Assembly (NCBI RefSeq): GCF_008974185.1
Contig: NZ_BKZP01000030.1
Span: 1 to 38,817 of the forward strand
From: Weizmannia acidilactici
GTDB lineage: Bacteria; Bacillota; Bacilli; Bacillales; Bacillaceae_C
Direction of reading: 5' to 3'
DNA: 38,817 nucleotides
Part shown: positions 19,213 to 31,318 of the stretch, in pieces
How positions within the stretch are numbered: the stretch's first letter is position 1
Layout: every line of letters starts with the position of its first letter
Made by a program: the position numbers and the translations under genes
Notes under the pieces: generated by a model
Database searches by the model: none
What the model saw: only the letters and a program-made list of their open reading frames with translations
What the model was told of the DNA's origin: nothing

Positions 19213-19548
19213 TTATTCTTCTGTTTCGTTTTCTTCCGCATTGTTATCCTGTTTGTGCTTTTTTTCGATGCGGTCGAGGACCATTTGATATGAATCGTTG
19301 CCGTAATTGAGGCAGCGTTTGACGCGTGAAATGGTGGCCGTGCTAGCGCCTGTTTCGGTCTCAATGGCATGGTACGTTTTATCGTTACGCAGCATTCTCG
19401 CCACTTCCAAGCGCTGCGTCATTGCCTGTATTTCATTGACGGTGCACAAATCATCAAAAAAGCGATAGCACTCTTCTATGGTTTCAAGCGACAAAATCGC
19501 TTCAAACAATTGGTCAAGCGCTCTTCCGCGTAATTTATCAATTTGCAT
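19213..19548 (-). CDS. yerC: YerC/YecD family TrpR-like protein
   Basis: 111-aa TrpR-fold protein of the YerC/YecD family. The central region AMTQRLEVARMLRNDKTYHA followed by TGASTATISRVKRCL is the TrpR-type helix-turn-helix. The C-terminal 20 residues are charged (KKHKQDNNAEENETEE). The regulon is not known from the sequence. It lies 70 bases downstream of yerB in the conserved yerABC order. Confidence 0.92.
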   Translation of the reverse strand: MQIDKLRGRALDQLFEAILSLETIEECYRFFDDLCTVNEIQAMTQRLEVARMLRNDKTYHAIETETGASTATISRVKRCLNYGNDSYQMVLDRIEKKHKQDNNAEENETEE

Positions 19549-19618
19549 AAACCTTTACATTCTCCTTTGCTCCATTGCTTTCCGGCGCAACCCGGCCGGC
19601 TGGCCATTCATTTTGCGT

Positions 19619-20644
19619 TTAATCGGATACCGTCACACTGCCCAGGCTCTGGACAATATTAATCCACGTTTTTCCCGGTACCAATTTGATCGGCTCACCG
19701 TCTTTATACGGTAGGATCCTGCCATTGTCGTTTTCCCATTCGACTTCCTGTAGCTTCCCTTTCTGGATCAAATACGCTTTGCCGCCGGATGTTAAATCAA
19801 TATCCCTGCGCCCGTAACTGTCGATCAGTTTGTGCTTAGCGGCCACTATAAATAAATTATCGATCAAAACCGGCTGATTGTTGTTCGCATCCACTGTCTG
19901 CACGCCGCCTGAGTAACGGGTATACCTTTGTTTTTCCGCATCATAACGGTACTCGGCGTTTAAATTGCTTTGGTTTGAATAACGGATGCTGATTTTGCCG
20001 GCTGAAATCCCCGAGATGTTTTTCACTTCTTTTTCCGTCATAAAAGGTAGCGGAGACGGTGCATTGTCCATCACATAGCCTTTTTCTTTGGCGCCTTTTA
20101 AAATATTTTTATAAGTGATGTAGGAATTATGCGGCGCTTTTCTTGCAGATGAGCGGTAAAACAGGGTGCCGTCATACTGCATGCCGTTCAGCTCATCGAC
20201 ATAACCCGAATCGAGTAGTTTTTTCGCCCCCGGGCTGTAGCCGTGTGCAATATATAAAGCGTTGTAACCTTTCGCCAGTTTAATAAAATATGGCCTGGCG
20301 CTTCTGATAGGGCCGATGTTGGACGGCATATCACTCTCAAAAATAGCAACGAACCTGGTAATATTCCCTTCCGCAAGTGCTTCGTAAACAATATCGGCCG
20401 AACACAGCCCCGATTGCGTGCGTGCAAGGGGATGGTTGTTCACCATGACGGCAACAGCACGCCTATCGGGTTTACTGCTTGTCTTAAGGCCCGTTAATGG
20501 TTCCGTCCATCTCTTTTCCGTCGCCTGCAAAGATTTAGCGCCTGTTCCGTTTTCCTCCTGCTGTGTGCCGGTACTGTTTTGGCGGCCGCAAGCCGATAGG
20601 ACAAACAAGAGCACAAGCATCCATATCAAATTTTTCTTTTTCAT
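19619..20644 (-). CDS. yerB: YerB family lipoprotein (DUF3048)
   Basis: 341-aa predicted lipoprotein: MKKKNLIWMLVLLFVLSAC carries the lipobox LSAC with Cys19. A low-complexity Ser/Thr/Gln linker follows, then the conserved DUF3048 core (VMVNNHPLARTQSGLCSADI, GPIRSARPYFIKLAKGYN) and a C-terminal part ending KLVPGKTWINIVQ. Exposed on the outer face of the membrane; biochemical function not established to my knowledge. GGAG lies 8 bases before the ATG. Confidence 0.92.
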   Translation of the reverse strand: MKKKNLIWMLVLLFVLSACGRQNSTGTQQEENGTGAKSLQATEKRWTEPLTGLKTSSKPDRRAVAVMVNNHPLARTQSGLCSADIVYEALAEGNITRFVAIFESDMPSNIGPIRSARPYFIKLAKGYNALYIAHGYSPGAKKLLDSGYVDELNGMQYDGTLFYRSSARKAPHNSYITYKNILKGAKEKGYVMDNAPSPLPFMTEKEVKNISGISAGKISIRYSNQSNLNAEYRYDAEKQRYTRYSGGVQTVDANNNQPVLIDNLFIVAAKHKLIDSYGRRDIDLTSGGKAYLIQKGKLQEVEWENDNGRILPYKDGEPIKLVPGKTWINIVQSLGSVTVSD

Positions 20645-20860
20645 CCTTGCAACTCCAATCGCTCTTTCTAAACTCCAAAAAACCCCCGCTTTTTAAGATG
20701 GGCCGGCTGTGGCGCAGGGTCTGGTCCTGCGGCAAAATGAATGCATTCCCTTTTTCGAAAGTACCATCTCCCTTTTTTCAAGCGGGAAAAAGATAACCAG
20801 CAGAACCGCGCTGCCCATTTCTCCCGCTCTTAAATATTGAATAGTTGATACTTTATTATT
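20645..20860. other. yerA-yerB intergenic region with two hairpins
   Basis: 216 bases without a gene. CGCAGG/CCTGCG at 20713-20731 and AGCGGGA/TCCCGCT at 20781-20828 form stems, without clear T-runs on the minus strand. They may separate yerA and yerB transcripts. Confidence 0.4.
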
Positions 20861-22603
20861 TTAACGCATTATAGTTGGAAAGAGTATTGTTTTCTTCATG
20901 ACATCGTACATTCCTTTTGAAGTAATCCGGATGTAAGGCAAGTGGGTTGCGCATAAAAAGAGCAAAGAATACATCGGGTCATCATAATGGTAACCGCGCT
21001 TCTTCAGGACTTCAGCGAACTTTTTCATTTGCCCGATTAAATCTTCCATATTTTGATCCGACATGATTCCGCCGACCGGGAGCGGGATTTCATGGACGAT
21101 CTCCCCCTTTTCCGCAATTACGATGCCGCCGCCCAGTTCTTTCATCCGTTTAAAGGCCAGCATCATGTCGCTTTTAGATTTGCCGATGCATAAAATATCC
21201 CCTGTGGACGAGTAGGATGACGCCAGCCCCATCAGGCCTTTTGCAAACCCTTTGATTAATGTGTTGATGCGCCATTTTCCCTTTTTATCCATCAGCATCA
21301 AAAAATTATCTTCGTAATCGTCAGGCAGCACATCGTATGAAACGTCGTACGTAATCGAGTACGGCTTCGTAATGACGCTGTTGGACATCTCAATCCCGAA
21401 CGGCATGGAGAATTGCAAATCATCATACTCAAGATCCCATTCTAGCTGGAGCGGGCCATGGCCAAACGATTCCCAATCGATCGGTTCCTCCTGTTCTACT
21501 GCTTTCCCGTCTTTTTTCATCCATATCCCTTTAGACAGGACAGAGACAGGTACCGGATTCGTTTCACTTTCGAGAAAATTGATGCTCGCCACTCTGCCCG
21601 TGGCAATCATACCGTGCAAATGCTGGATATTATAATAGCGGGCCACATTGTAGCTTGCCATCAAATACGCGTCAACCGGCGGAACCCCGTGTTTCATCGC
21701 GATTTTGATCATTCTGTCAAGCACGCCCTGCTCGTAAAAAGCCGGCGAGCTTCCATCGCTTGTAAAAAACATTTGATCATACTGGTCAATGCCGAGCGTT
21801 TTTATTTCGTCCAGCAAAGCAGGCAGGTCGGGGCGGATCGATGAATAACGCAGAGATATCGTGTAACCCTGCATCAGCCGGTTCAACACTTCTTTTCCCG
21901 TCATTGCTTCATGGTCACAGTCTGCCCCAAACAGCATCATTTTTGCCAATGTTTTTTCCGATGCACCTGGAAAATGCCCTTCAATTTTCTTTCTCATCCG
22001 TTTTGCTTCCTGGATCCAGTGAAGAATCAAGTCATCGCCGTCCGCCAATTTCGGCCAGCCCGTCAATTCCCCTCCCTGCAGCACAGCATCATGTTCAAGC
22101 CACGATTTCACGCTCTCATGTGAAAAAATCATTTCTTCATTTGCAAGTTCCGTCTGTCCGTCGAATCGGGCCCACCAATACATTGTGACAGGGAAATGGC
22201 GGAACCTTTGCACGAGAGAAAACGCTTTCTTTTTGTCCGACAATAAAACGAGCATAAGATTATCGTTAATCAATGTTGTCGTCCCTGTTTGGGCTGCATA
22301 AAGGGCAAAGGATTGGGGATTATATAGTTGAAAAGGGTGGACATGCGGTTCAACATACCCGGGCACCAGCCACTGGCCCGAACAATCCACAACCTCGCAA
22401 CCGGCCAGATTTTCAGGCAGTTTATCCCCGGTATATACAATGCGGTCCTGATATATCCAAATATGCCCCGATATCCACTTTCTTAACGTGGAATGCAGAA
22501 AACGGGCATTTTTTAAAACCATGGTAGGCGCCAAATTGCCGTCGAGTACGGCAACGTGCTCTCTGATTTGTTTATTTTTCCATCTGTAGCGTTGGTCAAG
22601 CAT
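20861..22603 (-). CDS. yerA: Adenine deaminase family amidohydrolase (YerA)
   Basis: 580-aa metal-dependent amidohydrolase of the adenine deaminase (AdeC) family. The N-terminal beta-sandwich is followed by the metal ligands His87 and His89 in PGYVEPHVHPF, later LFGADCDHEAMTG and FFTSDGSSPAF with metal or substrate Asp, and the C-terminal adenine deaminase domain. In B. subtilis YerA is a paralogue of AdeC and its substrate is unproven, so adenine deamination is inference. AGGGAGG precedes the ATG. It converges on nothing and is transcribed away from the pur operon, from a candidate promoter at 22643-22671. Confidence 0.9.
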   Translation of the reverse strand: MLDQRYRWKNKQIREHVAVLDGNLAPTMVLKNARFLHSTLRKWISGHIWIYQDRIVYTGDKLPENLAGCEVVDCSGQWLVPGYVEPHVHPFQLYNPQSFALYAAQTGTTTLINDNLMLVLLSDKKKAFSLVQRFRHFPVTMYWWARFDGQTELANEEMIFSHESVKSWLEHDAVLQGGELTGWPKLADGDDLILHWIQEAKRMRKKIEGHFPGASEKTLAKMMLFGADCDHEAMTGKEVLNRLMQGYTISLRYSSIRPDLPALLDEIKTLGIDQYDQMFFTSDGSSPAFYEQGVLDRMIKIAMKHGVPPVDAYLMASYNVARYYNIQHLHGMIATGRVASINFLESETNPVPVSVLSKGIWMKKDGKAVEQEEPIDWESFGHGPLQLEWDLEYDDLQFSMPFGIEMSNSVITKPYSITYDVSYDVLPDDYEDNFLMLMDKKGKWRINTLIKGFAKGLMGLASSYSSTGDILCIGKSKSDMMLAFKRMKELGGGIVIAEKGEIVHEIPLPVGGIMSDQNMEDLIGQMKKFAEVLKKRGYHYDDPMYSLLFLCATHLPYIRITSKGMYDVMKKTILFPTIMR

Positions 22604-22642
22604 TTTGTCATTCCTCCCTAGGGGGAACCCTAATATAAAATT

Positions 22643-22671
22643 ATTTTACCATATTTTAGCCATTAAAGCAG
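22643..22671 (-). promoter_or_regulatory. Candidate yerA promoter
   Basis: Minus-strand TGGTAAAAT (22651-22643) is a good extended -10 motif; the -35 match is weak. About 40 bases upstream of the yerA start. Confidence 0.4.
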
Positions 22672-22711
22672 TAAAGAAATTTGAAAACATGCAAAAAGGA
22701 GACTTGCAGCA

Positions 22712-22942
22712 ATGAAGATAGCCCCAAATATTGGCATTATGAATGCACTGATCCGGATTACGTGTGGCCTTACCTCGCTTGCCTGGGCGACGGCCAAATT
22801 ATCGCGAAAACCGTGGTGCAGCACATACTTAATGGTAGCGTTTATGGGTGCGATGAAAGTCGGGGAAGGAATTGTCCGTTACTGCCCTGTGACGGATTTT
22901 CTTCAAAACCAGCAAATGAATACGGATAAAAGTGAAGGGTAA
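22712..22942 (+). CDS. Small DUF2892 (YgaP-type) membrane protein
   Basis: 76 aa. MKIAPNIGIMNALIRITCGL, then a charged Lys/Arg loop (AKLSRKPWC), then MVAFMGAMKVGEGIVRYCP: two short membrane helices, typical of the YgaP C-terminal-like DUF2892 family. AAAGGAG is upstream of the ATG. It is divergent from yerA and convergent with purD, sharing a bidirectional terminator. Role unknown. Confidence 0.8.
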   Translation: MKIAPNIGIMNALIRITCGLTSLAWATAKLSRKPWCSTYLMVAFMGAMKVGEGIVRYCPVTDFLQNQQMNTDKSEG

Positions 22943-22970
22943 ACAAAGGCCGGCTGTTTTTCCGGCCTTT
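22941..22970. terminator. Bidirectional terminator between the DUF2892 gene and purD
   Basis: Perfect 9-bp stem AAAGGCCGG (22945-22953) / CCGGCCTTT (22962-22970) with an 8-base loop. On the minus strand it is followed by TTTGTTT and ends the pur operon. Confidence 0.8.
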
Positions 22971-22992
22971 GCGGATGTCCGGGGCGTAAAGC

Positions 22993-24252
<1,260 letters not shown>

Positions 24253-24294
24253 TTATCCTGTCTATAGATTCGTAAACTTTCCTGACTGTTGATT

Positions 24295-24472
24295 GCGGAG
24301 GCTGGCCGGAGCGCCTTCACTTTTCTATTTATCCAGCTCCGGCGCCTATCGGCTGGAGTGTTTCTTGTCCTTCTCCCTACGATAAGCAGGAATCGGCTCG
24401 TTGCCTCGCCGTGTTTCCTTTATCTCAGTCGAAAGGCCTGAAATCCGTGCACCGATGGGCAGTCGCCTCCGC
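24295..24472. repeat. Intergenic repeat element inside the pur operon (purH-purD gap)
   Basis: Bounded by GCGGAGGC (24295-24302) and its inverse GCCTCCGC (24465-24472). Inside, GCCGGAGC (24305-24312) pairs with GCTCCGGC (24336-24343), and TCCAGC/GCTGGA forms a further stem. It resembles the long structured repeats found between genes in Bacillaceae (memory only; there is one copy in this window). It lies 12 bases past the purH stop and must be transcribed with the operon. Confidence 0.6.
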
Positions 24473-24481
24473 TTTTCTACA

Positions 24482-26011
24482 TTAATGTTTAAAGTGCCTG
24501 ATACCGGTGAAGACCATGGCAATGCCGTATTCGTCGGCTTTTTTAATCGAGTCTGCGTCGCGGATTGAGCCGCCCGGCTGGATGATGGCAGTGATGCCGG
24601 CTTTGGCAGCCGCTTCAACGGTATCATCCATCGGGAAGAACGCATCGGACGCCATGACGGAACCTTTCGCTTTTTCGCCGGCCTGGGCAAGCGCAATTTC
24701 AGCAGATCCGACACGGTTCATCTGCCCGGCGCCTACACCGAGCGTTTTTTCCGCATCAGTTACGACAATGGCATTTGATTTCACATGTTTCACAACTTTC
24801 CAGGCAAGTTTCAATGCTTTCCATTCCTGCTCCGTTGGTACTCGTTTCGTTACAGTTTTCACTTGGGCCTCATCTAATGTATATGTATCCTGATCTTGGA
24901 TCAGCAGCCCGCCTTCTACGGAAGTGATGATTTCTTCTGGTTTGCGAACATCCGAGAAAGGAACCGTCAGCAGGCGGATATTCTTTTTGCTCGCCAAAAT
25001 TCCAAAAGCTTCATCATCAAATGAGGGGGCAATGACAATTTCAAGGAAAATATCATGCAGCAGTTTGGCTGTTTCCACGTCAACAGGGCGGTTAAATGCG
25101 ACAATCCCGCCAAAAATCGATTTTGGATCTGCTTCATACGCTTTTTTGTATGCTTCAAGCGCCGTTTCCCCGATACCGATGCCGCACGGGTTCATATGCT
25201 TCACAGCGACTGCAGCCGGTTCTTTAAAATCTTTTACGATCTGCAGGGCAGCATCTGCATCGCGAATATTATTGTACGATAATTCTTTGCCGTGCAGCTG
25301 CTTCGCATGTGCGATCGAAAATTCCGAGCCGAGCGGATTGATGTAAAAGCTCGCTTTTTGATGCGGGTTTTCCCCGTAACGGAGCGTTTGTTTCAATTCA
25401 TATGTAAAGGTGACGCGTTCCGGGTTTTCTTCGCCAACGCGTTCCGTCATATAATTGGCAATATAAGCATCATACGCAGCCGTGTGGCGGAATACTTTGG
25501 CAGCAAGCGCCTTTTTCGTTTCTTTTGCCACATCGCCGTATTCTTTGATTTCATCAATGACTTTGCTGTAGTCGGCTGCATCCACGACAACCGTGACATA
25601 TTCAAAATTTTTCGCGGCCGCACGCAGCATCGACGGCCCGCCGATATCAATGTTTTCAATGGCCTCTTCTTCCGTTACATCCGGTTTTGCGATCGTCTGC
25701 TGGAAAGGGTAAAGATTGACGCAAACCAGATCGATCGGCTTGATGCCGTGTTCCCGGATTTGTTTTTCATGTTCCGGGATGCGTTTGGCCAACAGCCCGC
25801 CGTGGATATTCGGATGCAGCGTTTTTACCCTGCCTTCCAAAATTTCAGGAAATCCTGTTACTTTTTCGACACCTGTGACAGGTACCCCCGCTTCTTCCAG
25901 CGCTTTTTTCGTGCCGCCTGTTGATAAAATTTCAAAGCCGAGCCCGCTCAAATTTTTGGCAAACTCCACAACCCCTGTTTTGTCCGAAACACTGATTAAA
26001 GCTCTTTTCAT
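24482..26011 (-). CDS. purH: Bifunctional AICAR formyltransferase / IMP cyclohydrolase
   Basis: Catalyses the last two steps to IMP. 509 aa: the N-terminal MGS-like cyclohydrolase domain ([34 protein letters not shown]) and the C-terminal AICAR transformylase domain ([37 protein letters not shown]). The ATG overlaps the purN stop as ATGA (26011-26008), implying translational coupling. Confidence 0.98.
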   Translation of the reverse strand: MKRALISVSDKTGVVEFAKNLSGLGFEILSTGGTKKALEEAGVPVTGVEKVTGFPEILEGRVKTLHPNIHGGLLAKRIPEHEKQIREHGIKPIDLVCVNLYPFQQTIAKPDVTEEEAIENIDIGGPSMLRAAAKNFEYVTVVVDAADYSKVIDEIKEYGDVAKETKKALAAKVFRHTAAYDAYIANYMTERVGEENPERVTFTYELKQTLRYGENPHQKASFYINPLGSEFSIAHAKQLHGKELSYNNIRDADAALQIVKDFKEPAAVAVKHMNPCGIGIGETALEAYKKAYEADPKSIFGGIVAFNRPVDVETAKLLHDIFLEIVIAPSFDDEAFGILASKKNIRLLTVPFSDVRKPEEIITSVEGGLLIQDQDTYTLDEAQVKTVTKRVPTEQEWKALKLAWKVVKHVKSNAIVVTDAEKTLGVGAGQMNRVGSAEIALAQAGEKAKGSVMASDAFFPMDDTVEAAAKAGITAIIQPGGSIRDADSIKKADEYGIAMVFTGIRHFKH

Positions 26012-26601
26012 TCCAGTAAAACCTCCATGCTAGTTTGTTGTGCAAACAGTTTTTTGAGCACGTTCGGATATAACACATGCTCTGTTTCATGAATTCTTGC
26101 CGCCAATGTTTCAGGCGTGTCCCCGTCAAGCACCGGGACGGCCGCCTGGGCAATAATCGGACCCGTATCCATTCCTTCATCGACATAATGGACCGTTACA
26201 CCCGTCACTTTGACGCCCGCCGCGAACGCCTGCCCGATCGCATCTTTTCCCGGAAAAGCCGGCAGCAAAGACGGATGGATATTGACGATTTTTTGCGGGT
26301 ACGCATCCAGGATCACGGAGCCGATCAGCCGCATATAGCCGGCAAGCACAATCCATTCAATTTCCTTCTTCTGTAAAAGTACCAATATCTCCTGCTCGTA
26401 CGCCTGTTTATCCGGATAAGCTTTTGGATTAAAGACAAAGGCCGGAATGTTCTCTTTCGCGGCCCGCTTAATCACCTTCGCCCCTTCACGGTCGCACACC
26501 ATCAGTTCAACGCTGGCATCGATTTCCCCGTTTTTGGCAGCATCGGCAATCGCCTGAAAATTCGTGCCGCTCCCCGATGCGAAAACAGCTATTTTACGCA
26601 T
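26008..26601 (-). CDS. purN: Phosphoribosylglycinamide formyltransferase
   Basis: Folate-dependent GAR transformylase, step 3 of purine synthesis. 197 aa with [11 protein letters not shown] at the N-terminus, the catalytic [12 protein letters not shown] segment and [13 protein letters not shown] chose the ATG at 26601, eight bases after GGGGAG; a GTG at 26607 is too close to it. It overlaps the purM end by 8 bases and purH by 4. Confidence 0.97.
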   Translation of the reverse strand: MRKIAVFASGSGTNFQAIADAAKNGEIDASVELMVCDREGAKVIKRAAKENIPAFVFNPKAYPDKQAYEQEILVLLQKKEIEWIVLAGYMRLIGSVILDAYPQKIVNIHPSLLPAFPGKDAIGQAFAAGVKVTGVTVHYVDEGMDTGPIIAQAAVPVLDGDTPETLAARIHETEHVLYPNVLKKLFAQQTSMEVLLE

Positions 26602-27640
26602 ATTCACCGCTCCCCGCTGTAAAACGGACGCCTGCTGTATTAGTTACTTTCCCGATCACATAAGCCTGTTCGCCCGATTCGTTAAAAAATTCCACGGCCG
26701 CTTGCGCATCTTCCGCATTCACTGCCAGAACAAAACCGATCCCCATATTAAAAACATGAAACATTTCATCGCGGCTGATCTTACCGTAAGATTCAATGGC
26801 AGTGAAAACCGGTGGCACCGGCCAAGAACCGGTTATGATTTCAACGCCGAGATCCCCGTCCATCATGCGTGGTATGTTTTCGTAAAAACCGCCTCCCGTG
26901 ATATGTGCCATGCCTTTGATTTCAAATTTCCTTAATGCCTCTAAAACAGGTTTTACATAAATTTTTGTCGGGGTTAACAACACATCCCCAAGTGGCTTTC
27001 CCAACTCAGGGAGAACCGTATCCAGGGGCAGCCCGCGGTCCTTTAGGAAAATTTTCCGGACAAGCGAGTAGCCGTTGCTGTGGATCCCGCTTGAAGCAAG
27101 GCCGATCAGCATATCCCCCGGCTGGATATTTTCCCCCGTGACAAGCGCGTCTTTTTCACAGGCGCCGACGGCAAAACCAGCGAGATCGTATTCTTCCCTT
27201 GCATACAAATCCGGCATTTCCGCCGTTTCGCCGCCGATCAGTGCGCAGCCCGCCTGCACACACCCTTCCGCAACGCCTTTTACAATCTGCTCGATCTTCT
27301 CCGGATCAGCCGAACCGCAACCGATGTAATCAAGAAAATAGAGCGGTTCCGCCCCCTGTACAACGATATCGTTCACGCACATCGCAACACAGTCAATTCC
27401 GATCGTGTCATGCCGGCCCATTAAAAATGCCAGTTTCAATTTCGTGCCGACCCCATCCGTTCCGGAAACGAGGACGGGCTGCCGGTAATGGAGTTCGGAA
27501 AGGTCGAACACGCCGCCGAATCCGCCAAGTCCGCTGATTACCCCCGGCCGGTTTGTGCGTGCAACATGTTTTTCCATCCGTTTGACCGCTTCATAGCCTG
27601 CTTCAATGTCTACGCCGGCATCCCGATATGTGTTTGACAT
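26594..27640 (-). CDS. purM: Phosphoribosylformylglycinamidine cyclo-ligase
   Basis: AIR synthetase, ATP-dependent closure of the imidazole ring (step 5). 348 aa with [45 protein letters not shown] and [14 protein letters not shown] of the PurM fold. It follows purF by 19 bases with GGAGGAG before its ATG. Confidence 0.98.
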   Translation of the reverse strand: MSNTYRDAGVDIEAGYEAVKRMEKHVARTNRPGVISGLGGFGGVFDLSELHYRQPVLVSGTDGVGTKLKLAFLMGRHDTIGIDCVAMCVNDIVVQGAEPLYFLDYIGCGSADPEKIEQIVKGVAEGCVQAGCALIGGETAEMPDLYAREEYDLAGFAVGACEKDALVTGENIQPGDMLIGLASSGIHSNGYSLVRKIFLKDRGLPLDTVLPELGKPLGDVLLTPTKIYVKPVLEALRKFEIKGMAHITGGGFYENIPRMMDGDLGVEIITGSWPVPPVFTAIESYGKISRDEMFHVFNMGIGFVLAVNAEDAQAAVEFFNESGEQAYVIGKVTNTAGVRFTAGSGEYA

Positions 27641-27659
27641 ATGACTCCTCCGTAAAATG

Positions 27660-29084
27660 CTATTTTTTAATCAATTCTTTTTCATGCGGCAGCACCGTAT
27701 CCGGATAGATTTCCGTCGGATAGTTGCCGGTGAAGCAGGCGAGGCATTGGCCGCAAGTTTCGTTGATGGCCGGCCTGCCGATTGCTTCGAGCATATTTTC
27801 AACTGTTAAAAATGTAAGCGAATCCGCTCCGATGATCTGGCGGATTTCTTCCACACTGTGGTTGGCGGCAATCAGTTCTTCGTGCGTGGACGTATCGATG
27901 CCATAAAAACAAGGATGTTTCATCGGCGGCGAACTGATGCACACATGCACTTCCGTTGCGCCGGCATCCCTGAGCATGGAAACGATCCTTTTGCTTGTCG
28001 TCCCGCGCACGATTGAATCATCTACCATAATAACTCGTTTGTCTTCCACAATGGCGCGCACTGGGGAAAGCTTCATTTTTACGCCCTGCTCGCGCAAAGA
28101 CTGCGACGGCTGGATGAACGTGCGCCCGACGTAACGGTTTTTGATCAGGCCCATTTCATACGGGATGCCCGATTGTTCCGCATAACCTATCGCTGCCGAA
28201 ATGCTTGAATCGGGCACACCTGTCACGACATCCGCTTCAATGCCCGCCTGTATCGCCAGCCGTCTCCCCATATTTTTGCGGGCGGCATGGACGTTAATGC
28301 CGTGGATATTGCTGTCTGGGCGCGAAAAATACACATATTCCATTGTGCAAATCGCAGGATACGTTGCATATGAATAGTGCTCGGACTCGATGCCATGGTC
28401 GCTGATTGATACAAGTTCCCCCGGGCGGATGTCGCGGATATACTCGGCGCCGACAATGTCAAATGCGCACGTTTCCGAGGCGACGCAGTAAGCATCACCG
28501 ATCTGTCCGAGCGAAAGCGGGCGCAAGCCGTTCGGATCGAGGGCTACAAGCAATTCATCTTCCGTCATGACGACAAAAGCATACGCCCCTTTTAACATCG
28601 TCAACGCGCTTTTCATCTGTTCTTTAATCGTGCGGTAACCGCTCCTTTTCATTAAATGGGCGAGCACTTCGGTATCGGATGTTGTCTGGAAAATGCTGCC
28701 CTGCATTTCGAGTTGGTGCTTCAACGTATGCGCATTGACAAGATTGCCGTTATGGGCAAGCGCTAGGCTGCCGTTTTGCGAACGGAACAGAAGCGGCTGG
28801 ACGTTTTCAATCCCGCCCCCTCCGGCTGTCGCATAGCGGACGTGGCCGAGGGCGGCATCCCCGTTAAGCCCTTCGAAAGTTTCGGTTGTAAATACTTCGG
28901 TCACAAGCCCTTCCCCTTTTTTGCCGATTAACCGGCCGTTTTGTTTGACAACAATGCCCGCTCCTTCCTGGCCCCTGTGCTGCAGACTGTGGAGCCCATA
29001 ATACGTCAGCTGTGCCGCCTCTTTATGCCCCCAAATGGCGAAAATCCCGCATTCTTCGTTTAATCCTTTTATTTCAGCAAGCAT
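27660..29084 (-). CDS. purF: Amidophosphoribosyltransferase
   Basis: First committed enzyme of purine synthesis: glutamine plus PRPP gives phosphoribosylamine. 474 aa, starting [11 protein letters not shown] then Cys12; the 11-residue propeptide is removed autocatalytically so that Cys12 becomes the N-terminal nucleophile, as in B. subtilis. PRPP loop [14 protein letters not shown] is present. The four Cys that bind the oxygen-labile 4Fe-4S cluster appear to be retained ([23 protein letters not shown]). The gene starts within the last 16 bases of purL. Confidence 0.98.
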   Translation of the reverse strand: MLAEIKGLNEECGIFAIWGHKEAAQLTYYGLHSLQHRGQEGAGIVVKQNGRLIGKKGEGLVTEVFTTETFEGLNGDAALGHVRYATAGGGGIENVQPLLFRSQNGSLALAHNGNLVNAHTLKHQLEMQGSIFQTTSDTEVLAHLMKRSGYRTIKEQMKSALTMLKGAYAFVVMTEDELLVALDPNGLRPLSLGQIGDAYCVASETCAFDIVGAEYIRDIRPGELVSISDHGIESEHYSYATYPAICTMEYVYFSRPDSNIHGINVHAARKNMGRRLAIQAGIEADVVTGVPDSSISAAIGYAEQSGIPYEMGLIKNRYVGRTFIQPSQSLREQGVKMKLSPVRAIVEDKRVIMVDDSIVRGTTSKRIVSMLRDAGATEVHVCISSPPMKHPCFYGIDTSTHEELIAANHSVEEIRQIIGADSLTFLTVENMLEAIGRPAINETCGQCLACFTGNYPTEIYPDTVLPHEKELIKK

Positions 29085-31318
29085 GCCAAAGCTCCTTTCC
29101 AGGCATTCTCACAATCCTGCCTGCCTGCTTGAATCCAAGTCTCGCCGTTTTCCCCTTTTATCGTGATCTTTTCATCATCTGTAACTTTTCCAATACATAC
29201 CGCATCTTCCAGCAATCTTTCAAAAGCCTGCTGATGTTCTTTTTTCACAGACACAATAAACCTCGACTGGGTTTCACTAAATAAAGCAACAACCGGGTTT
29301 CCTTTTAAAGTGGTTTCCGCCCCCAAACCTTCTGTTCCAAACAGGCATTCGGCAAGTGCCGTTGCAAAGCCGCCTTCCGAAAGATCGTGTGCACTTTGGA
29401 CGAGGCCGGACTGGATCGCCACAAGCAGCTGGTGCTGACGGCGCGCTTCGGTTGCCAAATCAATGGCAGGCGGTTTTCCGAAAATGACACCGTCCACAAA
29501 CTTTTGCAATTCGCTGCCGCCGAATTCCGGTTTTGCCTCCCCGATCAGATAGATCAAATCCCCGAACTGTTTAAACGTTTGCGTCGTAATATGACCGATA
29601 TCTTCAATCAGCCCGACCATGCCGACAACCGGCGTCGGGTACACGGCCTGGACGGATGCTTCTTTTCCTTCCGTTTTCTGCAACGTTTCATTGTAAAGCG
29701 ATACATTTCCGCCGATGACCGGGGTTTCCAGTTCACGGCATGCTTCGCTCATGCCGTCTGCCGCTTTTTCGAGCTGCCAGAAGATTTCCGGCTTTTCCGG
29801 GGCGCCGAAATTCAGACAGTCCGTGATGCCGAGCGGCTGAGCTCCGGAACAGATGATATTGCGCGCCGCTTCCGCCACTGCAATTTTCCCGCCGGTTTCC
29901 GGATCCAAATACACATATCGGGCATTGCAGTCAGTCGTCATCGCGAGCGCTTTTCGTGTCCCGCGGATTCTGACAACCGCCGCATCCGACCCCGGTGCGA
30001 CGACTGTGTTTGTGCGCACCTGGTAATCGTATTGTTCATACACCCATTCCTTGCTCGCAATCGTCGGCTGCTTCAACAGCCGGAAAAAAGTTTCCTGAAG
30101 GTCGCCGACATCCGGGATTGCCGGATTCATTGCCTGATAAGCCGAAAAATAAGCCGGTTCTTTTGGCGGTTTATGGTACAAGGGCGCATCTTCCACAAGC
30201 GCATCGACCGGCACTTCCGCGACAAGATCCCCGTGGTGGTACAATTTCAGCATTTTATCATCGGTCACCGTGCCGACCGCGACAGCATCGAGCCCGTATT
30301 TTTGGAACAAGCGGATAATCTCCTCTTCCCGTCCTTTTTTCACAACGATCAGCATCCGTTCCTGCGATTCCGACAGCATCATTTCGTACGGCGTCATGCC
30401 GGTTTCGCGCTGCGGGACATGATCGAGGTTCATGACTAAACCGACACCCGCTTTGCTTGCCATTTCCGACGAAGAGGAGATTAATCCAGCGGCGCCCATG
30501 TCCTGAATCCCGACAAGCGCATCATTGTGGACGAGTTCGAGGCATGCTTCCAACAGCAGCTTTTCCATAAACGGATCGCCGACCTGGACTGCCGGGCGTT
30601 TTTCATCCGAAGCTTCGCTGAGCTGTTCGGAAGCAAAAGTCGCACCGTGGATCCCGTCACGCCCTGTTTTTGCGCCGACATACATGACCGTATTGCCGAT
30701 GCCGCGCGCCTGTCCTTTTTGGATATCTTTATGTGCAATCAGACCGACGCACATCGCATTGACAAGCGGATTGCCGTCATAGCAAGGGTCAAATGCAACT
30801 TCCCCCCCGACTGTCGGGATACCGATGCAGTTGCCGTAACCTGCGATGCCGGCCACCACTTCTTTAAAAAGATGCTTGACGCGAGGAGAGTCGAGTTCAC
30901 CGAAGCGCAAAGAATTGAGGAGCGCGATCGGCCTTGCCCCCATCGAAAACACATCGCGGATAATCCCGCCAACGCCAGTTGCCGCACCCTGGTACGGTTC
31001 AATCGCAGATGGATGGTTATGGCTTTCGATTTTAAACACGACGGCGAGCCCATCGCCGATATCGATAATGCCCGCGCCTTCCCCCGGGCCCTGCAGGACG
31101 CGTTCGCCTTTTGTGGGGAATTTTTTCAAAACCGGTTTTGAGTTTTTGTAGCTGCAATGTTCCGACCACATGACGGCGAAAAGCCCTATTTCCGTATAGT
31201 TTGGCGTCCTGCCAAGGATATTTTCCACCAGCGCAAATTCTTCATCGGTCAGTCCGATTTCACGATAGATTTTTTGGCTTTTGATTTCGGCCGGGCTTGG
31301 TTCAAGCAATAACGGCAT
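29069..31318 (-). CDS. purL: Phosphoribosylformylglycinamidine synthase subunit PurL
   Basis: ATP-dependent synthetase subunit of the three-part FGAM synthase (PurLQS; step 4). 749 aa, the small PurL type, starting after GGAGGG. It contains [41 protein letters not shown]-type and [16 protein letters not shown] segments. It overlaps purQ by 17 bases and purF by 16. Ammonia comes from PurQ, with PurS bridging the complex. Confidence 0.98.
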   Translation of the reverse strand: MPLLLEPSPAEIKSQKIYREIGLTDEEFALVENILGRTPNYTEIGLFAVMWSEHCSYKNSKPVLKKFPTKGERVLQGPGEGAGIIDIGDGLAVVFKIESHNHPSAIEPYQGAATGVGGIIRDVFSMGARPIALLNSLRFGELDSPRVKHLFKEVVAGIAGYGNCIGIPTVGGEVAFDPCYDGNPLVNAMCVGLIAHKDIQKGQARGIGNTVMYVGAKTGRDGIHGATFASEQLSEASDEKRPAVQVGDPFMEKLLLEACLELVHNDALVGIQDMGAAGLISSSSEMASKAGVGLVMNLDHVPQRETGMTPYEMMLSESQERMLIVVKKGREEEIIRLFQKYGLDAVAVGTVTDDKMLKLYHHGDLVAEVPVDALVEDAPLYHKPPKEPAYFSAYQAMNPAIPDVGDLQETFFRLLKQPTIASKEWVYEQYDYQVRTNTVVAPGSDAAVVRIRGTRKALAMTTDCNARYVYLDPETGGKIAVAEAARNIICSGAQPLGITDCLNFGAPEKPEIFWQLEKAADGMSEACRELETPVIGGNVSLYNETLQKTEGKEASVQAVYPTPVVGMVGLIEDIGHITTQTFKQFGDLIYLIGEAKPEFGGSELQKFVDGVIFGKPPAIDLATEARRQHQLLVAIQSGLVQSAHDLSEGGFATALAECLFGTEGLGAETTLKGNPVVALFSETQSRFIVSVKKEHQQAFERLLEDAVCIGKVTDDEKITIKGENGETWIQAGRQDCENAWKGALACLLK

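Noticed and set aside
25292-25924. Plus-strand open frame of 210 codons
   Set aside because: Antisense to purH; no start signal and no recognisable domain.
29387-30439. Plus-strand open frame of 350 codons
   Set aside because: It is antisense to purL, with an Arg/Phe/His-rich composition typical of a shadow frame.
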